Assembly (NCBI RefSeq): GCF_001619615.1
Contig: NZ_LQQP01000013.1
Location: 1 to 59,387 of the forward strand
From: Microbacterium sp. T32
Lineage (GTDB): Bacteria > Actinomycetota > Actinomycetes > Actinomycetales > Microbacteriaceae
Direction: 5' to 3'
Length of the DNA: 59,387 bases
A program made the translations under genes and the position numbers. This document shows, one piece after another, positions 53,537-59,387 of the stretch. The notes under the pieces were generated by a model. The model ran no database searches. It was not told the DNA's origin and saw nothing but the letters and a program-made list of their open reading frames with translations. Numbering within the stretch: position 1 is the stretch's first letter; every line of letters begins with the position of its first letter.

Positions 53537-53721
53537 CCCCCGCGCTCGCCGCCGCCCTCGCCCGTGCCGAGGCCGCGGACGCCGCCGGCGCCGCGCCCGG
53601 CATCGTTCCGCGGCAACAAGTTCGTGGTTCAGTGTCCAAAACACGCGGATGGGTCGCGCGAGCATCCGCGTGTCTTGGACACTCAACCTTCAGCGACGCA
53701 TCGAGGAGTGACCGACGGTGA
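53533..53721 (+). CDS. Small ORF (62 codons) whose second half is palindrome A10
   Basis: Starts at ATG 53533 overlapping the acetamidase stop, so it could be translated by coupling. The first 30 residues (MTPALAAALARAEAADAAGA...) form an alanine-rich helix that looks like genuine coding; from residue 32 on the frame runs through the A10 palindrome (SVSKTRGWVARASACLGHS) and ends just inside the next gene. It may be a short gene invaded or truncated by the repeat. No family recognised. Confidence 0.35.
   Translation: MTPALAAALARAEAADAAGAAPGIVPRQQVRGSVSKTRGWVARASACLGHSTFSDASRSDRR
53628..53686. repeat. Family A palindrome, copy A10
   Basis: Left arm 53628-53649 with core GTGTCCAAAACAC (one change), right arm 53665-53686 with GTGTCTTGGACAC. 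It lies between the acetamidase and amidase genes, both rightward, and inside the small ORF at 53533. Confidence 0.93.
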
Positions 53722-55373
53722 CGGATGCCACTATCCCGGGCGACCTGCGGGAGGCGTTCGACGCGTACGAGCGGGCGATCGTCGCCAACGACCTCGACGC
53801 CCTCGACGCGTTCTTCGCCCCCGGCGACGACACGCTCCGCGGCGACACCGCGGGGCTCCTCGTCGGACACGACGCGATCAGCGGGTTCCGCGCGCTGCGC
53901 GGCGGCGTTCCCCCGCGCGAGATCGCCGAGGTGCACTACCGTCCGCTCGCCCGCGGCGGCGAGGCCGCGGCATCCGGCTCCCCGGACGAGGCGGCCGGTC
54001 GCGAGGCCGCGGCATCCATCGCCCCAGCCGCGAGCACCGACGGCGACGTCGCCCTGCTCGTCTCGGTGTCGGCGTTCCGCGGCGGTGGCCGGGGGCTGCA
54101 GACGCAGGTGTGGCAGCGGGTCGACGGGCGCTGGCTCATCATCGCGGCCCACGTGACGCCCCGCACCCCCGCGCTCGACCGCACGATCTGGCGCAGCGTC
54201 GGCGATCCGTTCCTGCAGGGCGCGTGGGAGGGTCCGCTCGCGGGACTCACCGTCGCCGTCAAGGATCTGTTCGCGATCGCGGGGTTCCGCATCGGCGCGG
54301 GCAACCCGACGTTCCTCGAGGAGGCGCGTCCCGAGAAGGCCACCGCCCCGGCCGTCGCCGACCTCCTCCGCGCGGGAGCGTCGCTGCGCGGCATCGCCCG
54401 CACCGACGAGTTCGCCTACTCGATCGCGGGCGACAACGTGCACTACGGCACCCCACCGAACGGGGCGGTCGTCGGAGCCCTCCCCGGAGGCTCGTCGAGC
54501 GGACCGGCATCCGCCGTCGCCCTCGGCCACGCCGACGTCGGACTCGCCACCGACACGGCCGGGTCCATCCGCGTCCCCGCGTCGTATCAGGGCCTGTGGG
54601 GCCTCCGCACGACCCACGACCTCGTGCCGCGACAGGGGATGCTGCCCCTCGCGCAGTCGTTCGACACGATCGGCTGGCTCACCCGCGACGGCGAGACCCT
54701 CCAGCGCGTCGCCGACTGGTGCCTGAGCTACGACGGCTCGGCCTCCACCGAGAACGTCTACGGCGCTTCCGGCGACGACCTCCCGTGGCGGTTCCTCGTA
54801 CCCGAGGAGATCCTCGCGTGCGTCGAACCCGACACCCGCACGGCCTTCTCGCGCCTGCTCGCCGCGCTCGCGGCATCCGACGATCCGCCCCCGTTCCGCG
54901 CCGTGGATTCGGGAGACCTGGATGCCACCTTTACCGCGTTCCGCACGGTCCAGGGGGCCGAGGCCTGGCGCAACGACGGCGAGTGGCTGCGGGCGCATCC
55001 CGGGGCGGTGGGACCGGCGGTCGCGGAGCGCTTCCGCGTCGCGTCGCAGATCACCCCGGCCGAGGAGGCGTCGGCCCGCGCCGCGCTCGAGCCGATCGCC
55101 GCGCACCTGTCCGAGCTCGTCGACGGCGCCGTCCTCATCTTCCCGACCGTGCCGGGCCCCGCGCCGCTGCGCACGGCGGACGTGGATGCCGTCCGCGCGG
55201 CGACCCTGCGCATGACCGCCCCTGCGGCGGCGGCGGGCCTCCCCGCGGTCTCGGTGCCGCTGCTGACGGTCGCCGGCGCGCCCGTGGGTGTCTGTCTGGT
55301 GTCGCGCGCCGGCACCGACATCGCGCTGGTGCGTCTCGCCCGGCGGCTGGCGGCGCTGGTCGGTGCGGCGTGA
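53718..55373 (+). CDS. AtzH-like domain fused to an amidase
   Basis: A 551-residue two-domain protein. Residues about 5-147 form an AtzH-like (DUF3225, NTF2-fold) domain (REAFDAYERAIVANDLDALDAFF, DTLRGD, VWQRVDGRWLIIAAHVT) with an Ala/Ser-rich insert at about 80-108. Residues about 155-551 form an amidase-signature domain: Lys182 (AVKDLF), cis-Ser in GGSSSG (257-262) and nucleophile Ser283 (DTAGSIRVP). AtzH and AtzE/AtzF act on carboxylated ureas in cyanurate breakdown; in this cluster a ureide intermediate such as oxalurate or allophanate is conceivable. GTG start with GAGGAG upstream. Confidence 0.85.
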   Translation: MTDATIPGDLREAFDAYERAIVANDLDALDAFFAPGDDTLRGDTAGLLVGHDAISGFRALRGGVPPREIAEVHYRPLARGGEAAASGSPDEAAGREAAASIAPAASTDGDVALLVSVSAFRGGGRGLQTQVWQRVDGRWLIIAAHVTPRTPALDRTIWRSVGDPFLQGAWEGPLAGLTVAVKDLFAIAGFRIGAGNPTFLEEARPEKATAPAVADLLRAGASLRGIARTDEFAYSIAGDNVHYGTPPNGAVVGALPGGSSSGPASAVALGHADVGLATDTAGSIRVPASYQGLWGLRTTHDLVPRQGMLPLAQSFDTIGWLTRDGETLQRVADWCLSYDGSASTENVYGASGDDLPWRFLVPEEILACVEPDTRTAFSRLLAALAASDDPPPFRAVDSGDLDATFTAFRTVQGAEAWRNDGEWLRAHPGAVGPAVAERFRVASQITPAEEASARAALEPIAAHLSELVDGAVLIFPTVPGPAPLRTADVDAVRAATLRMTAPAAAAGLPAVSVPLLTVAGAPVGVCLVSRAGTDIALVRLARRLAALVGAA

Positions 55374-55380
55374 TGAACGC

Positions 55381-55452
55381 GGCACAACTCCTGCAGAACC
55401 GGCAGAGCTCGGCATCCACGGCCCGCCACGCCCGGATTGCCGGAGTTGTGCC
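55381..55452. repeat. Family B palindrome, copy B3
   Basis: GGCACAACTCC (55381-55391) and GGAGTTGTGCC (55442-55452) are perfect arms around a 50-nt loop, between the amidase stop and pucG. It breaks the rightward operon, so it may act as partial terminator. Confidence 0.88.
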
Positions 55453-55518
55453 CGATCCTCCCGCCCGCTGCATAGCGGCACATCGCCCGAAGCCCGACCC
55501 CCGCACCACGGAGCCCCG

Positions 55519-56748
55519 ATGACCCACCTCCCCGGCCCGATCGACCCGCCCGCCCGCCTGCTGATGGGCCCCGGCCCCATCTCGGCGTACCCGAGCGTCC
55601 TCCGCGCGATGGGCGCGCCGCTCGTCGGGCAGTACGACCCGTTCATGACCGCGACCATGACCGAGACGCAAGGCCTGTACCGGCAGGTCTGGGGCACCGA
55701 GAACGACGCGACGCTGCTCATCGACGGCACGAGCCGCGCCGGAATCGAGGCGGCGATGGTGTCGCTCATCCGCCCCGGCGACCGTGTGCTCGTGCCGATC
55801 TTCGGCCGTTTCGGGCATCTGCTCAAGGAGATCGCCGAGCGTGCGCTCGCCGAGGTCCACACGATCGAGGTGCCGTGGGGAGAGGTCTTCCCGGTCTCGA
55901 CGATCCGCGAGGCGATCGAGCGGGTGAAGCCGCACCTCGTCGCGTGCGTCCAGGGCGACACGTCGACCACGATGCTCCAGCCGATCGACGAAATCGGCGA
56001 GATCTGCCGCGCCCACGGCGCCCTGTTCTACACCGACGCCACCGCTTCGCTCGGGGGCAATCCGTTCGAGATGGATGCCTGGGGCCTGGATGCCGCGACC
56101 GCGGGCCTGCAGAAGTGCCTCGGCGGACCCTCCGGCTCGGCCCCGATCAGCCTGTCCGACCGCGCCGTCGAGGTCGTGCGCTCACGCGCCCGGGTCGAGG
56201 CGGGGATCCGGGAGGAGGGGGATGCCGTGGCATCCGACTTCATCCGCTCGAACTACTTCGACCTCGCGATGATCCTGGACTACTGGGGTCCGCGGCGCCT
56301 GAACCACCACACCGAGGCCACGACGATGCTTTACGGCGCGCGGGAGTGCGCACGCGTGCTGCTGCTTGAAGGCCGCGACGAAGTGATCGCGCGGCACCAG
56401 CTGCACGGCGACGCGATGCTCGCCGGCGTCGAGGGCCTCGGGCTCACCGTCTTCGGCGACGTCGCGCACAAGATGACGAACGTCGTCGCGGTCGAGATTC
56501 CGGATGCCGTCGTCGGCGACGCCGTGCGCGCCGAGCTGCTGAACGACTTCGGGATCGAGATCGGCACGTCGTTCGGCCCGCTGCACGGCCGTGTCTGGCG
56601 CATCGGCACGATGGGCTACAACGCCCGGAAGGATGCCGTGCTCACCACCCTCGCCGCTCTCGAAACGGTGCTGCGGCGCCACGGTGCGGCGGTCGCTGCG
56701 GGCGGTGGCGTCGAGGCCGCGCAGGGCGTGTACGGGGCCGCGGGATGA
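55519..56748 (+). CDS. pucG: (S)-ureidoglycine--glyoxylate aminotransferase-like enzyme
   Basis: A 409-residue class V aminotransferase. LLMGPGPISAYPSVLRAMG is the alanine-glyoxylate transaminase N-terminus, DATASLGGNPFEMDAWGLD binds the cofactor, and the PLP lysine is Lys199 in GLQKCLGGPSG. Together with allantoinase and allantoate amidohydrolase genes, PucG is the best call: it transfers the amino group of ureidoglycine to glyoxylate, giving glycine and oxalurate. Serine-glyoxylate or alanine-glyoxylate transaminase is the alternative. Coupled to allC by a 4-bp overlap. Confidence 0.9.
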   Translation: MTHLPGPIDPPARLLMGPGPISAYPSVLRAMGAPLVGQYDPFMTATMTETQGLYRQVWGTENDATLLIDGTSRAGIEAAMVSLIRPGDRVLVPIFGRFGHLLKEIAERALAEVHTIEVPWGEVFPVSTIREAIERVKPHLVACVQGDTSTTMLQPIDEIGEICRAHGALFYTDATASLGGNPFEMDAWGLDAATAGLQKCLGGPSGSAPISLSDRAVEVVRSRARVEAGIREEGDAVASDFIRSNYFDLAMILDYWGPRRLNHHTEATTMLYGARECARVLLLEGRDEVIARHQLHGDAMLAGVEGLGLTVFGDVAHKMTNVVAVEIPDAVVGDAVRAELLNDFGIEIGTSFGPLHGRVWRIGTMGYNARKDAVLTTLAALETVLRRHGAAVAAGGGVEAAQGVYGAAG

Positions 56749-58019
56749 AGACCCGGCTCCAGGTCGCGCCCGAGCGCATCGCGTCGGCCGCGCGACGGGT
56801 GATGGGCCGCTGCGAGGAGCTCGCCCGCGTCACGTCGATGGACGGCGGCATCGAACGCGTCTATCTCTCGCCGGAGCACGCCCGCGTGAATCGCCTCGCC
56901 GCCGAGTGGATGCGCGAGCTCGGCATGACCACCCGCCAGGACGCCGCCGGCAACCAGGTCGGCCGCCTGGCCCCCGCCGGAGACCGCGACGCCCCCGCCC
57001 TCCTCCTCGGGTCGCACCTCGACACGGTCCCGGATGCCGGTCGCTTCGACGGCATCGTCGGTGTGCTGATGGCGCTCGAGGTGGTGCGGCTGGTCCGTCG
57101 CGTGGACGACGAGGGCGTGGCATCCAGTCCGTTCCCGTTCGCGCTCGAGGTGATCGCGTTCTCGGACGAGGAGGGCACGCGCTTCGGCAAGGCGCTGCTG
57201 GGTTCGTCGGCCGTGGCCGGCCAGTGGGACCCGGCTTGGTGGGAGCTGACGGATGCCGACGGCTCGACGCTGCGGCAGGCGTTCCGCGAGTTCGGCCTCG
57301 ACCCGGGCCGTGTCGGCGAGGCCGCGCGCAAGCCGGAGGAGCTGGTCGGATACCTGGAGGCGCACATCGAGCAGGGCCCCGAGCTCGACCGCGCCGGTCT
57401 GCCGCTCGCGGCGGTGTCGTCCATCGCGTCGGCGCGGCGATTCCAGCTGGTGGTCGAGGGCGAGGCCCGCCACGCGGGTGGCACGCCGTACGACATGCGC
57501 CGCGACGCGCTGCTCGGCGCGAGCGAGGCGGCGCTCGCGGTGGAGCGGATCTGCCGTGCCGAGCATCACATCGTCGGGACGGTGGGTCAGCTCGAGGCAT
57601 TCCCCGGAGCGGTGAACGTCGTGCCTGGTGAGGCGATCTTCTCGCTCGACCTGCGCGGCGAGTTCGACGAGACCCGCGATCACACGTGGAGCCAGATCTC
57701 CGCGGAATTGGATGCCATCATGGGCCGCCGCGGCCTGCGCTGGCGGTCACGGGAGGTGCATTCCGCGCCGGCGGTGTTCTGCGATCCGTTGTTGCAGGAT
57801 GCGGTGCGGGAGGGGATCGGTGGGGAGGCCCCGACCTTGTTCAGTCGCGCCGGTCACGACGCGATGGCGATCGGGGCCATCACAGGGGAAGGGATGCTGT
57901 TCCTCCGCAACCCCGACGGGATCAGTCACCACCCCGACGAGGCCGTGTCCGCCGCCGACGTCGCGGCGGGCATCCGGGCACTCGCCGAGGCGGTGCTGGG
58001 AGTGGGGGCTACCCGCTGA
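56745..58019 (+). CDS. allC: Allantoate amidohydrolase (M20 family)
   Basis: A 424-residue Zn/Mn-dependent hydrolase. GSHLDTVPDAGRFDG with ligands His91 and Asp102, FSDEEGTRFGKALLGSSAV with the catalytic Glu, LEAHIEQGPELDRAG and GEARHAGGTPYDMRRDAL are the allantoate amidohydrolase/beta-ureidopropionase blocks. It converts allantoate to ureidoglycine with release of CO2 and NH3. N-carbamoyl amino acid hydrolases share these motifs, but the cluster decides. Last gene of the rightward unit. Confidence 0.92.
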   Translation: MKTRLQVAPERIASAARRVMGRCEELARVTSMDGGIERVYLSPEHARVNRLAAEWMRELGMTTRQDAAGNQVGRLAPAGDRDAPALLLGSHLDTVPDAGRFDGIVGVLMALEVVRLVRRVDDEGVASSPFPFALEVIAFSDEEGTRFGKALLGSSAVAGQWDPAWWELTDADGSTLRQAFREFGLDPGRVGEAARKPEELVGYLEAHIEQGPELDRAGLPLAAVSSIASARRFQLVVEGEARHAGGTPYDMRRDALLGASEAALAVERICRAEHHIVGTVGQLEAFPGAVNVVPGEAIFSLDLRGEFDETRDHTWSQISAELDAIMGRRGLRWRSREVHSAPAVFCDPLLQDAVREGIGGEAPTLFSRAGHDAMAIGAITGEGMLFLRNPDGISHHPDEAVSAADVAAGIRALAEAVLGVGATR

Positions 58020-58067
58020 GGGAGGCGCAGGAGACCGGTTCGCGTACGCGCAGATCGGTGTCGGCCC

Positions 58068-59387
58068 TCAGCATGTGACATTTCCCTCGTATACGGGAGT
58101 CCCTACGTACTCGACGATGTACTCGGTGGGGAAGGTGTACCCGATCGCTCGGGAAACACCCGTCGCGACTCTGGTCTGCTGGAAATAGAGGTCGTTGGAA
58201 GGGGTGATATACATTTGAGCGCCGACGGGCGTCGAGCCGGACGGAATGCCCGTCACCGGACTGTCTGTCTGCTGCGAGGTCGAGGTGTCGTTCACGAAAC
58301 GGCGGATCGATCCGTTCGCGGACAGGACATATTCGATGACGTAGCTCCCCTGGAATGTATACGCCACGGCCGAGGACACCCCGCTGGCGACCTGCGTCGA
58401 CCCGTGGTAGAGGTCTTTGCTCGGTGCTAGGAAACTTCTCGCACCGAGCGGAACGGAATCGACAGGAACCCCCCAGAAAGCCGTATCCGAGGATGTGCCG
58501 GACGCCTTGTTGTTCGTGTAGCGGCGCATGGCCCCGCTGCTGGCGACGACATATTCGAGAACGTAGGAATTCTGAATAGCGTATCCAACGCAATGCGACA
58601 CACTCGAGGCGATCTTTGACCCGGAGTAATAAAGGTCGTTGTTGCTGTCTATGAATCCGAGCGCGCCCACGGGTGTCGATCCGACGGGCGTTCCTGAGAC
58701 GGCGGAGTCTGTCGATGTTCCGGCGGTGGTGTTGCGCACGAAGCTGCGCGCTGAACCGTCCGCCAGCACGTAGTCAACGATGTTCCACCGTCCGTATGTA
58801 TATCCCACCGCTGCGACGACGCTGGAAGCGATCTGGGTTCCGACGTAGTAGAGGTCGTTCGTGGGGGTGAGGAACATCTGAGCTTTTACAGATCTCCAAT
58901 CGGTCGAAAGGTCGGTGAATGGATATTGTCTCATTTGTCCGGATGTCGTCACCTGGACGAAACGGCTCAGTGCGATTCCGGGACTTGCTGAAAGTGGCGA
59001 TGAGACGCTCGCGGCCCCGGAGGCCGTCGCCGACATCGTTGCGTTCCCGCCTGTTGTGGGTGCACTGATCGCGGGGAGGCTGATCCGCCCGTCACTACCG
59101 CTGACCTGTGTGTTCGTCGTCGTTACTGCGGGATAAAAGACGTACCCCCCGCTCAGAACCGTGGTGACGCTGACTCCAGCCGCAGGGATGCCGTCGATCG
59201 TCGTCGTGACGTAGGCATCGGTGATTCCGCCGCACGGGAGGGTCGAGTAGCTCGCGCGGTCGAACGCGAGCGCGACCGTGCCCGAGGCGGCGGCCGCGAC
59301 GGGTGCGACGCTCGCGGCGGCGATGGCGGGGATCGTCCATGCGGCGCCGGCGAGGACGGTGCGGCGGCCTAGTTCAGCGGGGGGGGG
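58068..59387 (-). CDS. Tat-exported repeat protein, 5' end outside window
   Basis: The visible 439 residues begin with a homopolymer-encoded PPP, then AELGRRTVLAGAAWTIPAIA, a twin-arginine leader with SVAPVAAAA before the likely cleavage site. An Ig-like segment of about 90 residues follows (VALAFDRASYSTLPCGGITD...). The C-terminal 300 residues consist of four repeats of about 73 residues, each with NDLYY (or KDLYH), IASSV/VASGV, AVGYT, VEYV and RRFVN-type blocks, separated by GSTPVG. I do not recognise the repeat; a propeller or surface-adhesion fold is plausible. GC is clearly lower than in neighbouring genes, suggesting recent acquisition. Confidence 0.8.
   Translation of the reverse strand, partial: PPPAELGRRTVLAGAAWTIPAIAAASVAPVAAAASGTVALAFDRASYSTLPCGGITDAYVTTTIDGIPAAGVSVTTVLSGGYVFYPAVTTTNTQVSGSDGRISLPAISAPTTGGNATMSATASGAASVSSPLSASPGIALSRFVQVTTSGQMRQYPFTDLSTDWRSVKAQMFLTPTNDLYYVGTQIASSVVAAVGYTYGRWNIVDYVLADGSARSFVRNTTAGTSTDSAVSGTPVGSTPVGALGFIDSNNDLYYSGSKIASSVSHCVGYAIQNSYVLEYVVASSGAMRRYTNNKASGTSSDTAFWGVPVDSVPLGARSFLAPSKDLYHGSTQVASGVSSAVAYTFQGSYVIEYVLSANGSIRRFVNDTSTSQQTDSPVTGIPSGSTPVGAQMYITPSNDLYFQQTRVATGVSRAIGYTFPTEYIVEYVGTPVYEGNVTC
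59379..59387. repeat. G/C homopolymer at the window edge, inside the Tat leader coding region
   Basis: At least nine consecutive G on the plus strand (C on the coding strand) near the presumed N-terminus of the Tat-exported gene. It may mark a contig break or a slippage-prone tract able to switch the gene on and off. Confidence 0.5.

Overview
The window looks like chromosomal DNA of a high-GC actinobacterium, most likely a Microbacterium (Microbacteriaceae). The evidence is the very GC-rich codon use, many GTG starts, TANNNT -10 boxes only 6-8 nt before start codons (leaderless mRNAs), a twin-arginine leader of the type common in this genus, and the gene families present. This assignment is inference; no 16S rRNA is present. 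The right edge ends in a G homopolymer inside a gene, which suggests a contig end.

Layout. 0-8 kb: the end of a mobA-like gene with its DUF6457 partner; a decayed cupin/citrate-synthase chimera; a DUF429 protein; an SDR oxidoreductase; an ArsR regulator with a double AHSA1-domain protein; a DUF1801 protein; and the sufS-sufU pair. 8-17 kb: an unrecognised Cys-containing protein, then kdpE, kdpD and kdpCBAF (all minus strand), led by a small membrane-protein gene coupled to kdpF. 17-24 kb: a PadR-DUF1048-ABC exporter operon with PadR-like operators in its promoter, a PLDc_N membrane protein, a KimA-like potassium permease, a VanZ-type protein, a ParDE toxin-antitoxin pair and an acetyltransferase remnant.

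24-31 kb is a self-contained carbohydrate locus: binding protein, two permeases, a GH91 enzyme (inulin fructotransferase / difructose-dianhydride hydrolase family) without a signal peptide, a LacI regulator, and a GH32 fructosidase also without a signal peptide. I read it as uptake of a difructose dianhydride or short fructan followed by cytoplasmic ring opening and cleavage to fructose. 31-34 kb has a WS/DGAT-type acyltransferase and a neutral zinc metallopeptidase. 33.6-40 kb is an alpha-galactoside operon (GH36, binding protein, two permeases, LacI). 40-48 kb holds a membrane protein, an M20 amidohydrolase, an FAD reductase, a DUF4190/septum-formation protein, a LacI-GH13 alpha-glucosidase pair and apt.

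48.8-58 kb is a purine-ring degradation cluster. HpxO-type urate hydroxylase, HIU hydrolase and OHCU decarboxylase are transcribed leftward; allantoinase, an acetamidase/formamidase, an AtzH-amidase fusion, PucG-type aminotransferase and allantoate amidohydrolase are transcribed rightward. Together they convert urate to allantoate, ureidoglycine and glycine with ammonia release. The last gene is a lower-GC, Tat-exported repeat protein.

The most unusual feature is a dense population of intergenic palindromes. Family A (10 copies) has arms that are themselves palindromes built on GTGTCCAAGACAC. Families B and C share an AACTCC core and sit mostly at gene 3' ends. There is one D-type palindrome and an 18-bp tandem family (E). 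No transposase, RAYT gene, CRISPR array, tRNA or rRNA was seen.
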